A stretch of 64,000 nucleotides of DNA, taken from the NCBI GenBank assembly GCA_963770485.1, contig CAVYPX010000014.1, positions 62,001 to 126,000 of the forward strand, in the 5' to 3' direction. This stretch comes from CAVVEC01 sp963770485 (GTDB lineage: Bacteria; Acidobacteriota; Terriglobia; Terriglobales; Acidobacteriaceae). The position numbers were made by a program, and so were the translations under genes. This document shows positions 43,583 to 52,087 of the stretch, piece after piece; position 1 is the stretch's first letter, and every line of letters begins with the position of its first letter. The notes under the pieces are model-generated. The model was not told the DNA's origin. It saw only the letters and a program-made list of their open reading frames with translations, and did no database searches.

Positions 43583-44797
43583 CTAGGGCTTGATCTTGAA
43601 GACACCGCCCCCCTGTACCTGCTGAATGAGGAAGTTCTTGAAGGTAGTGCCATAGAGGTTTCCGGCATTGTCGCGGATCAGGCCGGCCAATGGGACCGCC
43701 CCGTCTTCAAGTCCCTTGAAGGAGTGCAGGACCGTGAGTGTATGCGCCGGGCTCAGCTTGAATACGGTTCCAAGAAAGAACTTCCGGGGACCGATTTGAG
43801 TCGTGCCGTAGATATTCCCGCTCGGATCCTGGACGAGTCCCCCGTTGGGACTTTTGCCATCCGCTCCGCCGGTAAAGCTGTAGAGCCGCGTGAACCTTCC
43901 ACTGTTGCTGATTTCGAACACGGTTCCGTCGCCGGAGTCGCCACCCTGGATCGCACTGCCGAAGAGGTTGCCTGCCTTGTCCATCAGCAAGCCAGCTTGC
44001 GGTCCGCCTCCGTCCGCTCCACCTGTAAAGGTGTGCAGGACAGTGAACCTTCCGCCAGGCGCGAGCTTAAAAACCGTACCCTTGATCGTGCCACCGCTGT
44101 CCACTGCCGTTGCCACACCGAATAGGTTGCCATGCGCGTCCCGCACCAAAGGGCCTTGGGGATTCGAGCCGTCCGCTTTGCCACGGAACTCATAAAGCAC
44201 CGAAAACTTGCCGGTTGGATCAAGCCGGTAAATGGTTCCGAACCCAGGAAAAGACCCATGCCCTCCTGCCTCCGTGACACCGTAGAGGTTCCCCGACTCA
44301 TCCATGATGAAGCTCCCCACCGGCCCCTTCGGTTCGCTGTTAAAGCCGCCCTGGAAAACGTGGAGAATGGTCTCATTGTTGTTTTTGTCGAGCCGAAACG
44401 CCACTCCGGCACCGCCTGGCCCTTCTTCCGCCACGCCGTAGAGATTCCCCGCCCCGTCCAGGGTCAGACCCGAAGTCGGGAACCCACCGTCCAGGCCGTT
44501 GAATCTGAACAGGACGCTCTCGTTGCCGTTTGTGTCCACTTTGAAGATGGTGCCGTTGTCACCTCCACCGCTAGTGGTTGTGCCATAGAGATTACCATCG
44601 GCGTCCTGAACCAAAGGGGCTTCCGAAAATGCTCCATCCGGCGTCCCTTCGAACACATGCAGTACAGTAAACTTCTTCGCTGTCGCGGGTTGGGTCACTG
44701 CCGCCGCTGCTTCCGATTGATGGTTAGCACTGGGATTCTCAGCAAAGCCGAGAGAACAGAGAGCCAGCACCATGATTGCAAGAACAAATTTGTTCAT
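43583..44797 (-). CDS. Secreted GloVer-repeat protein
   Basis: The 404-residue protein has a signal peptide (MNKFVLAIMVLALCSLGFAE) and about eight to nine tandem repeats of ~40 residues with the pattern GNLYGTT..GG...GT(V/I)FK(L/V)...G..(T/S)VL..F.G..DG..P. This is the Gloeobacter/Verrucomicrobium (GloVer, TIGR03803) repeat, abundant in Acidobacteriota and presumed to form an extracellular beta-propeller. Function unknown. Confidence 0.88.
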   Translation of the reverse strand: MNKFVLAIMVLALCSLGFAENPSANHQSEAAAAVTQPATAKKFTVLHVFEGTPDGAFSEAPLVQDADGNLYGTTTSGGGDNGTIFKVDTNGNESVLFRFNGLDGGFPTSGLTLDGAGNLYGVAEEGPGGAGVAFRLDKNNNETILHVFQGGFNSEPKGPVGSFIMDESGNLYGVTEAGGHGSFPGFGTIYRLDPTGKFSVLYEFRGKADGSNPQGPLVRDAHGNLFGVATAVDSGGTIKGTVFKLAPGGRFTVLHTFTGGADGGGPQAGLLMDKAGNLFGSAIQGGDSGDGTVFEISNSGRFTRLYSFTGGADGKSPNGGLVQDPSGNIYGTTQIGPRKFFLGTVFKLSPAHTLTVLHSFKGLEDGAVPLAGLIRDNAGNLYGTTFKNFLIQQVQGGGVFKIKP

Positions 44798-45284
44798 AAA
44801 GAAATCTCCTTAGTTGGTTTTTGTGTAAAGCACTTGCCAGAAGCACGATAGGGTACGCCGTCGTACTACACCCAGCATTGTTACTGCTTGGTCGCGCGCG
44901 AAGATCTACTATGAAAATGCCTGACTCGCCCGAATCATTTGTCACAACCGTGTCCTAAACATGTAAAGGTTCAGTGTCGTGTCGGCAGGACGAGTCACCG
45001 GTGCATCAGCCCTGTCGGCGCGGGTGCGGAGGGGGCGAATAGGAACATTTGGAAATGAGCCGACACGATCGTGGTCCATTGAGTCGGTCGGCCCACCAAA
45101 CAACATCAGTGCACAACCGTGCAGTTTTTGTTCCGGATGTGTTGTCCGTGAACAGGAAGCTAGCCCGAAACGGGCTAGTGGGAAGTTGGCGCGCCGGTTC
45201 GAGCTCAAATCGCCTACTTTAGCCCTTAGGGAGCGGGCCCCCTAAAGCCGCTAAATTCCCCCTGTGCCCCACCTCACGTCCGCA
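44798..45284. other. Intergenic region upstream of korDABC
   Basis: The region between the divergent GloVer and kor genes (44798-45376) holds no supported gene. The left part must contain the GloVer promoter; the right end holds the CRP-type promoter described separately. Confidence 0.4.
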
Positions 45285-45328
45285 TGTGATCTCAGTCACA
45301 CCGGGCGGCGAACCCGGCACGGCATAAT
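45285..45328 (+). promoter_or_regulatory. CRP/FNR-type site and -10 element upstream of korDABC
   Basis: TGTGATCTCAGTCACA (45285-45300) is a perfect TGTGA-N6-TCACA palindrome. CATAAT (45323-45328) is the -10; the palindrome centre is 30.5 bp upstream of it, near class II geometry. A hairpin CCGGG-N7-CCCGG (45301-45317) fills the gap. The arrangement mirrors that upstream of glyS. Confidence 0.5.
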
Positions 45329-45376
45329 CGAAGTTGAATCTGGGAGTGTTCAGCCACTCCTCAGCGTGGGGGTTTC

Positions 45377-45619
45377 GTGGCAAAAGGACGAGTTTCCATC
45401 GTGGTCGAACGCTGCAAGTCCTGCGGCTTTTGCGTGGAGTTTTGTCCCACCAAAGTGCTGGCACTCTCTTCCGCTTTCAATTCCAAGGGCTACCATCCAC
45501 CGCATGTGATCCATCCGGAGAAGTGCAGCGGCTGCGACTTGTGCGGGATGTATTGCCCCGATTTCGCCATTTATGCGACAAAAGTCGCGCCCGCCGCGGG
45601 GGTGAAAAATGAAGGCTGA
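45377..45619 (+). CDS. korD: 2-oxoacid:ferredoxin oxidoreductase ferredoxin-like subunit KorD
   Basis: The 80-residue protein carries two 4Fe-4S ferredoxin motifs: CKSCGFCVEFCP and CSGCDLCGMYCP. It passes electrons from the Kor complex. The start is GTG 45377 after GGGGG. It overlaps korA by 11 bp. The order D-A-B-C is typical of 2-oxoglutarate:ferredoxin oxidoreductase. Confidence 0.88.
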   Translation: MAKGRVSIVVERCKSCGFCVEFCPTKVLALSSAFNSKGYHPPHVIHPEKCSGCDLCGMYCPDFAIYATKVAPAAGVKNEG

Positions 45620-46772
45620 CCCTCGCGGCGTGCTCACCGGCGTGCACTTCATGGATGGCGATCACGCTTGCTGCGAAGGCGCGCTGGCAGCCGGTGCCCG
45701 ATTCGCGGCTGGATATCCCATCACGCCTTCCACTGAGGTAGTAGAGCGATTTGCTTCGCGAGTCCCCACCGTGGGCGGAACTTTTATCCAGATGGAAGAT
45801 GAACTGGCCGCTTCGATCACCTTGCAGGGCGCAGTCTGGGGCGGAGCCAAGGCATTTACCGTGACCTCCGGGCCCGGCTTCTCGCTGATGATGGAGCACA
45901 TCGGCTACGCAGCCATGACCGAAACGCCGTGTGTGTTCGTGGATGTGCAGCGTGGCGGGCCGTCCACAGGTCTTCCTACGCTTCCCGCGCAAGCCGATAT
46001 GATGCAGGCCCGCTGGGGCTCACACGGCGACTACGAGATCATCGCTCTTTGTCCCAATTCTCCGCAGGAGTGTTTCGATCTCACGATCAAAGCCTTCAAT
46101 CTCGCCGAAGAATTCCGGGTCCCGGTGATGTTCATGATGGATGAAGTGGTAGGCCACATGACGGAGAAGGTTGTGATTCCGGCGGCAGATCAGATCGAGG
46201 TCGTGGCCCGGAAGCACACACGGAAATCGGTGGATGAGTATCTCCCCTACCAGACGAATGGTGACATGGTCCCGGAGATTGCGCATGCCGGTGATGGCTA
46301 CAAGTTTCATGTCACGGGCTTGACCCACGACGAACGCGGATACCCCAATATGACGCCGCAGACCCAGGACAAATTGGTCCGACGCCTGCAGAATAAAATT
46401 CGCGCTGCCGCCGACCGCATTGCCATGTTCGAGGAAGACCAGGTCGAGGGTGCGGATGTGGTGGTTGTTTCCTACGGAATCACGTCCCGGGTGGCACAAC
46501 GTGCCATCGATGTTGCGCGCGGACGCGGGTTCCGGGTCGGCAAGTTGCGTCTGATTACTGCGTGGCCATTTCCCGAGAAAAAGATTCGTGAGCTCGCCAC
46601 AAACGTGAAAGCCTTCGTCGTGCCCGAGCTCAACCTGGGCCAAATGGTACGCGAAGTCGAACGTGCCGCGGGCGGTCAGGCCAAGACGTTTCCTGTGTCG
46701 CACGCCGGGGGCGGAGTGCACAACCCAGAAGACATTCTCAAGGTGATCGTGGAGGCAAGCCGATGCCGATAA
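45609..46772 (+). CDS. korA: 2-oxoacid:ferredoxin oxidoreductase alpha subunit KorA
   Basis: The 387-residue subunit has the pyrimidine-binding domain (GYPITPSTEVVERFA, FIQMEDELAAS) and the transketolase C-terminal-like domain (VAQRAIDVARGRGFRVGKLR). Together with KorB it decarboxylates 2-oxoglutarate (or a related 2-oxoacid) with CoA to the acyl-CoA, reducing ferredoxin. Both junctions overlap neighbours (11 and 10 bp). Confidence 0.92.
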   Translation: MKADPRGVLTGVHFMDGDHACCEGALAAGARFAAGYPITPSTEVVERFASRVPTVGGTFIQMEDELAASITLQGAVWGGAKAFTVTSGPGFSLMMEHIGYAAMTETPCVFVDVQRGGPSTGLPTLPAQADMMQARWGSHGDYEIIALCPNSPQECFDLTIKAFNLAEEFRVPVMFMMDEVVGHMTEKVVIPAADQIEVVARKHTRKSVDEYLPYQTNGDMVPEIAHAGDGYKFHVTGLTHDERGYPNMTPQTQDKLVRRLQNKIRAAADRIAMFEEDQVEGADVVVVSYGITSRVAQRAIDVARGRGFRVGKLRLITAWPFPEKKIRELATNVKAFVVPELNLGQMVREVERAAGGQAKTFPVSHAGGGVHNPEDILKVIVEASRCR

Positions 46773-47629
46773 ACGAGCTGGTCAATCCGGTAGAGCCCTT
46801 TCTGCGCAGCGACCGCATGCCGCACATCTGGTGCCCGGGTTGCGGCATCGGGACCACGGTCAATTGTTTCGCACGAGCTTTGATCGAATCCAAGATCGAT
46901 TTACAGTCGCTTGCCCTGGTGTCAGGAATTGGCTGCACGGGCCGCGTTGCCGGCTACGTCAAGCTCGATTCCTTTCATACTACACACGGGCGCGCCATAC
47001 CGTTCGCCACCGGGCTCAAGCTAGCCAATCCTAAGCTGAATGTTGTGGTGTATTCCGGGGACGGCGATCTTTCGGCGATCGGCGGCAATCATCTGATCCA
47101 CGCCGCCCGGCGCAACATTGATCTGAAAGTGATTTGCGTGAACAACTTGATCTACGCCATGACCGGCGGCCAGACGGCGCCCACCACGCCGGACCATTCC
47201 ATCACTTCGACCAACCCATACGGCGTGTTTGAGCCTGCATTCAATCTGCCACACCTGGTGGAGGCCGCGGGCGCAGTGTACGTGGCGCGCTGGACAACGT
47301 TCCACGTGCGGCAACTGGCGCGCTCGATCAGCGAAGCATTTCAGAAAAAGGGATTCTCTTTCATTGAAGTGATTTCGCCCTGCCCTACGCTTTACCAGCG
47401 GCGCAACAAACTGGGCGACGGTCTCGACACCATGAAGTACTACAAAGAAAAGAGTAAGGTCCGGCATGGCGCGCCGACGAGTGAAGTGGGACTGACCATG
47501 ACCGGGGAAATCGTGGTGGGCAAATTTGTGGACCGCGATCGCCCCGACTACCAGACGATGATGCGCGCACAATACGCCGAATCGCTGGGAGAGCGATTCG
47601 TGGACCAAGCGGAGATGGTATGCAGCTAA
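46763..47629 (+). CDS. korB: 2-oxoacid:ferredoxin oxidoreductase beta subunit KorB
   Basis: The 288-residue TPP-binding subunit has WCPGCGIGT, the GDGDLSAIGG thiamine-diphosphate/Mg motif and VICVNNLIYAMTGGQ. It starts 10 bp inside korA. Confidence 0.93.
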   Translation: MPINELVNPVEPFLRSDRMPHIWCPGCGIGTTVNCFARALIESKIDLQSLALVSGIGCTGRVAGYVKLDSFHTTHGRAIPFATGLKLANPKLNVVVYSGDGDLSAIGGNHLIHAARRNIDLKVICVNNLIYAMTGGQTAPTTPDHSITSTNPYGVFEPAFNLPHLVEAAGAVYVARWTTFHVRQLARSISEAFQKKGFSFIEVISPCPTLYQRRNKLGDGLDTMKYYKEKSKVRHGAPTSEVGLTMTGEIVVGKFVDRDRPDYQTMMRAQYAESLGERFVDQAEMVCS

Positions 47630-48210
47630 CTGAAATTCGAATCGCAGGCTTTGGCGGCCAGGGAGTGATTCTCTCGGCCATCGTTCTGGGCAAGGCGGCC
47701 TCGATTTATCAAGGCGCTTTCGCCACCATGACGCAAAACTTTGGTCCGGAGGCGCGAGGCGGCGCCTGCAGCGCGCAATTGATACTCTCCGACTCGCCGG
47801 TGTTGTATCCGTACGTTACCCGGCCAGACATTCTGGTCGTGATGTCGCAAGAGGCTTATACCCGCTTCGTACCTGAGCTGAAGGATGGCGGCACCCTGAT
47901 TGTGGAGCAGGATCTGGTGCGCGTCTCGGACTTGAATCCGGATATCAAGGTCTATAGCGTGCCGGCGACGCGCATCGCCGAAGAACTGGGCAAGCGTATG
48001 GTGCTGAATTCGGTGATGGTGGGATTCTTCACCGCGGTCACCGGCCTTCTCGATGCCGATGCAGTGCGCAAGTCGGTGGCTGACTCAGTTCCTTCAAGTT
48101 TCCGCGAGTTGAACTTAAAGGCCTTCGAAAAGGGATTTGAGTACGGGCCGATTGCGCTGGAGGGCACGCCCATCGCGCCCGAGATCGAAGAAGCTTACTC
48201 GCAGGAATAA
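47620..48210 (+). CDS. korC: 2-oxoacid:ferredoxin oxidoreductase gamma subunit KorC
   Basis: The 196-residue subunit has the typical start RIAGFGGQGVILSAIVLGKA and FGPEARGGACSAQLI. It overlaps korB by 10 bp and ends the four-gene operon. Confidence 0.92.
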   Translation: MQLTEIRIAGFGGQGVILSAIVLGKAASIYQGAFATMTQNFGPEARGGACSAQLILSDSPVLYPYVTRPDILVVMSQEAYTRFVPELKDGGTLIVEQDLVRVSDLNPDIKVYSVPATRIAEELGKRMVLNSVMVGFFTAVTGLLDADAVRKSVADSVPSSFRELNLKAFEKGFEYGPIALEGTPIAPEIEEAYSQE

Positions 48211-48338
48211 GGGGCGCTGTGGTTCGCGCAGAGGCCGTGCACGCACCCGCCCCTTGGACAAACCGCAAGAGCCTGCCCTGAGCGAAGTCGAAGGGAGCGG
48301 GCCCCCCCGGCGCCAGAATGCATAGGTCCTTCGTTGGG

Positions 48339-48361
48339 AGTCGTCTGCTGCGCAGACGACT
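48339..48361. repeat. Perfect hairpin after korC within repeat-rich spacer
   Basis: AGTCGTCTGC and GCAGACGACT form a perfect 10-bp stem with a 3-base loop. The flanks (GCATAGGTCCTTCG at 48320-48333 and TCAGGATGACAAG after it) relate it to the palindrome set at 4934-4988. It may end the kor transcript. Confidence 0.5.
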
Positions 48362-48482
48362 CCGCTGCCTCAGGATGACAAGCCGTGAGGCGCGGAGACT
48401 GGGAGGGGCACGGCTCTCGGCACAAGCGCAAAGGCGCATTCAAACAAGAGTTCCCATCCGCTGCCCGCCCCTTGCAGAAAGC

Positions 48483-48499
48483 GAAGCTGTGAAAAAACC
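48483..48499. repeat. Left terminal inverted repeat of the IS
   Basis: GAAGCTGTGAAAAAACC; exact inverse of 50102-50118, preceded by the AGAAAGC duplication. Confidence 0.88.
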
Positions 48500-48602
48500 T
48501 TGTTGCTGCAGTCGTTGGGGCGGGTTGCGGAACGAGGTTGCATCGGGGATCAATTGGGGATGGTTGAGACTGAGGCGTTGGAGAATGTCAGGGTTGGCCT
48601 GG

Positions 48603-50053
48603 CTAGGCGGTAGCGGATGCGGCCTGCAGTCGGCGTAAGCGAATCCATTGTTGGAAGTTGTAAGTGAGGCAGGCCCAGAGCATCTCGGTCTGCACTTGGC
48701 CAGGCCGCGCAGGTGGAACTGGCGCAGACCCAGTTTGCTTTTGATCCAGGCGTGGCAGAACTCGATCACCCGGCTGCGGCGGCGATACTGTTGCTGCGCT
48801 TGGGGCGTGGCCATCTTGCGGCGGAAGGCGATCATGGCCTCGGTCTCCACGGTGCGCAGCAGGCCGCGCCCACGATGCTGATTGCCGGGACAGCATTGCG
48901 GCTGCAGCGGACAGCTCTGACAATCCTGGGCCCGGGCTTCGTAGCGAAACACCAGGTTTCCCGACTTGCGTTTGTGCCGTCCTGCATAGCCCAGGTGCTT
49001 GCCTCCCGGACAAACATAGTGGTCGTGCGCGGGGTCATAGAGGAAAACTTCGCGGGTGAATCGTCCGGTGCCGGTGCAGTCTTTCTCATCGCCGCCTTTG
49101 CGCAGACTGCCGACATAATCCACTCCCAGTTGCGCCATGGCTTCGACGCTGCGGCGGTTGGTGTAATCGCCATCGGCCAGCATCTGCTGCGGCTTGTGTC
49201 CCATGCGCTCGGCGATGCGCCCCACCGCGGGCGCCAACTGTTCGCTGTCATTGGCGGCCTGCGTCACTTGCACATCCACGATCAGCGACTGGGCGGCATC
49301 GGCCGAGATCTGCACGTTGTAGTTAGGAGCGAAGGCGCCATCGGCTTGCCGCATCCGGCGTGCTTCCGGTTCGCTGACACTGACCCGGGCTCGCGGCTTG
49401 TGCGGACGCAGTTTTTGCAACTCGTCCAAAGCCTGCTCCAGCCGCTGTTGGCGCTCGCGTCGCGCCCGCCGCCGCGCTTGCTCTCCCCCGTCCGGATTGG
49501 CTTCCTGATCCGGTTCTCCCATCTCTCGCACCCGTCGCCGCGCCCGTTCTAAATGTTCCTCAATCCGCGCGGCCCCTTGAAAGCTGTCGTTCGCCGCCTG
49601 CGCCTTGATCTTGGTCCCATCCTGCACCACCTGCTCCAGCCGGATCAGACCTTCCGCGCTCAGCAGCCCCAACACTTGCGTGAACAACTCATCCAACTCG
49701 CTCCGGTACTCCACTCGAAAACTGGCCAGGGTGTGATAGTTCACCGCTTCGCACCCCGTCAGCCACTGCAATGCCGGCTCCCATTCGCAGCGCCGCGCCA
49801 CTTCCCGCGCCGACCCAATCCCCTGACTGTAGGCATAAATCCACAAACTGATCAGCAGCCGCGGATCAAACGCCGGTCGCCCGCCTTCCTCGGCGCTGCA
49901 CTCGATGCCTTCATAGAAGCCGCTCAAATCCAAGCGTCCCACCAGTTCCCACATCGCCCGCGCCGGATGATCTTCCTCGATCAGTCGTTCCACGTCCACC
50001 GCCCGCCACAACATCTGTTCGCGATTGATCCTGCGCAGTAAAGGCTCGCCCAT
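48603..50053 (-). pseudogene. IS1182-family transposase with a late frameshift
   Basis: From ATG 50053 the frame encodes an IS1182-type DDE transposase (N-terminal LIEEDHPARAMWELV, VVQDGTKIKAQAA, LADGDYTNRRS, C-rich CQSCPLQPQC). After RGLAK (near 48690) the frame leaves the family sequence and continues unlike it to 48440, past the IS end. The expected end (VQTEMLWACLTYNFQQWIRL...) is present in another frame and stops at 48603. One missing base next to AAGTGCAG would explain this. It is probably inactive unless the frameshift is a sequencing error. Confidence 0.85.
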
Positions 50054-50101
50054 GCCCAGAGCTTACCCCGCTTTATTTTTCTGTCAATTGACTTCCTGGG
50101 T

Positions 50102-50118
50102 GGTTTTTTCACAGCTTC
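50102..50118. repeat. Right terminal inverted repeat of the IS
   Basis: GGTTTTTTCACAGCTTC; exact inverse of the left end, followed by the AGAAAGC duplication. Confidence 0.88.
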
Positions 50119-50155
50119 AGAAAGCGCAAGGAGCGGGGCACCCCCCCGGGAAGCG

Positions 50156-51517
50156 CTAGTCTTCCACCACTCTGGCCGTCATTTCTTCTGCCGGGTCGCC
50201 GCCCGCCATGGCCTGCGCTACGATCAGGCGGCGGGCCTCAATCCTGATCTTGGGCAGTTGCAGCCAGAACAACGCTGCGCCTCCCAGGCAAGCGACAGCG
50301 CCCATCGAAACGGTGATGGGCGCGCCCAAGCGATCCGCTAACGCGCCGCCCAGCAAGGCTCCGAAGGGCGCCATGCCCATGAACATCATCGAGTACACAG
50401 CCATGACGCGGCCGCGCAGGTGATCCGGCACCATGGCCTGGATCAGGGTGTTCGACGAGGACATCTGCAACATCATGCCGAACCCCACCGGCAGCAGGAG
50501 CGCAGCGGACAGCCAGAGATTCCGCGAGAAAGAAAACAGGATCAGGCTGACTCCGAAGCCGGCGCAGGAGAACGCTACCCAGCGGCCGAGCCCGTGCACT
50601 CCGCTGCGCGAAGCGAGAGTCAGCGCACCCAAGAGCGCGCCTACGCCGGTCGCGCCCATCAGAATTCCCAGGCCGCGGGCTCCGCTATGAAGGATTCTGT
50701 CGGCGAATATTGGCATCAGCACCGTGTACGGCATCGCGACCAAGCTCACCAATCCCAAGAGCAGCAGGATGGCGCGGATCGGCGTGGTCTGTCGCACGAA
50801 GCGAAAGCCCTCGATAATATGCGCCAACGGGGAAGCCGCAGCCACGCGCCGGGAGGGACGGGGCACTTGCATCAGCAGCAGCCCGATGATGACCGCGATA
50901 TAGCTCACTCCGTTGGCGAAGAAACACCAGCCTTCTCCGATCTTCGCCACCAGGACTCCGGCAATCGCCGGGCCGATGATTCGTGCCCCGTTGAACATGG
51001 ATGAGTTCAAAGCAATGGCGTTCATCAGGTCTTCTTTACCGACCATATCCACCAGGAATGCCTGACGGCCGGGAATATCGAACGCATTCACGATGCCCAA
51101 TAATGCAGCTAGCACGAAGATGTGCCACACCTGCACGGTTCCGGAGAGAGTCAGGGTGGCAAGCACCAACGCCAGGATCATGGAAGCGGTCTGGGTTGCG
51201 ATCACTACCCGCTGCCGGTTGTGCCGATCGGCCACGAAGCCGCCGAGGGGAGCCGTTAGAAAGACGGGAAACTGGCCGGCGAATCCCACCGAACCGAGCA
51301 GTAGAGAAGATCCAGTGAGCCGGTACACCAGCCAGGCTTGGGCAACGCTCTGCATCCAGGTTCCAATCAGCGAAATGAGCTGCCCGCTGAAGAAGAGCTG
51401 GAAGTTGCGGTGGCGCAAGGCGCGCAAGGTTGCGGGCAACCCGATCTTCCCCGGTGTCGAAGTGTCAGGAGCTTGTTCTCCGGGATTGGTCACGGTTGCT
51501 GGATCGGGCACGGTCAA
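50156..51517 (-). CDS. MFS transporter (EntS/MFS_3-like)
   Basis: The 453-residue protein has about twelve membrane segments. It has the MFS motif A-like GGFVADRHNRQRVV after segment 2 and ADRLGAPITV in the second half. The group includes siderophore and drug exporters; the substrate is unknown. A soluble N-terminus (PDPATVTNPGEQAPDT) precedes the first helix. Confidence 0.88.
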   Translation of the reverse strand: MTVPDPATVTNPGEQAPDTSTPGKIGLPATLRALRHRNFQLFFSGQLISLIGTWMQSVAQAWLVYRLTGSSLLLGSVGFAGQFPVFLTAPLGGFVADRHNRQRVVIATQTASMILALVLATLTLSGTVQVWHIFVLAALLGIVNAFDIPGRQAFLVDMVGKEDLMNAIALNSSMFNGARIIGPAIAGVLVAKIGEGWCFFANGVSYIAVIIGLLLMQVPRPSRRVAAASPLAHIIEGFRFVRQTTPIRAILLLLGLVSLVAMPYTVLMPIFADRILHSGARGLGILMGATGVGALLGALTLASRSGVHGLGRWVAFSCAGFGVSLILFSFSRNLWLSAALLLPVGFGMMLQMSSSNTLIQAMVPDHLRGRVMAVYSMMFMGMAPFGALLGGALADRLGAPITVSMGAVACLGGAALFWLQLPKIRIEARRLIVAQAMAGGDPAEEMTARVVED

Positions 51518-52087
51518 TTCGTTTGATTCGTTTCTAGTGTACTGGGTCTAAACTTCGTAGCATAAGTTAAGGCGGCGTGTGCGTGTAGAACCGTTTGAAA
51601 AGCAGGTTCTGCTCCGCGTTTCATTTCAGTCAAGATGACGATAGTACGCTAGGCACTGAACAGACCCAGACGATTAGGATGCTGCCGGGTTTGTTCTCGA
51701 TTCTTGGGACGTTTCTCATCCGTGCCTACCCGTAGTCCCCACCTGTCTGCAATTTTGGGACTGTCCGGACGAAATGTTGGGAACCCAGGGTTGGGCCTGC
51801 GGCCTGATTCCCCGTTGTGTCGTCCAGGATCTGATCCCAGGGATGACTTGAGGGGCAGGGATTTTGTTGTCCAGGCCTCCTTTTCAAGCGACGTTATTTC
51901 TACTAGAATAGCCAAAGACCCTCCCCCCTTCGTTATATTCGCCTTTGTGTCTATCCCTTTAGCTCTGATTGGGGATCGATGAGACGGGAAGGATGTTTGC
52001 GCGACGCTTCGGTTACAAAGGTCACTTGGCGTAATGCGTATCTCTTCATAACATGAAGTTACTGGGTACATAATTGAGGTCCCAGCC
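51518..52087. other. Intergenic region upstream of the CpaE-like gene
   Basis: About 570 bp between divergent genes, with no supported ORF. The right part (51895-52087) is AT-richer than average and should hold the promoter for the CpaE-like gene; no clear hexamers. Confidence 0.4.

Larger units (their letters stand above)
48483..50118 (-). mobile_element. IS1182-like insertion sequence
   Basis: A 1636-bp element is bounded by perfect 17-bp inverted repeats GAAGCTGTGAAAAAACC (48483-48499 and 50102-50118) and a 7-bp direct duplication AGAAAGC (48476-48482 and 50119-50125). One transposase gene on the minus strand fills it. Removing the element and one duplication restores CCTTGC-AGAAAGC-GCAAGG flanked by further pairing bases (GCCCGC.../...GCGGGGC), so it sits in the loop of a hairpin. 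The intact ends and target duplication suggest a recent insertion. Confidence 0.88.
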
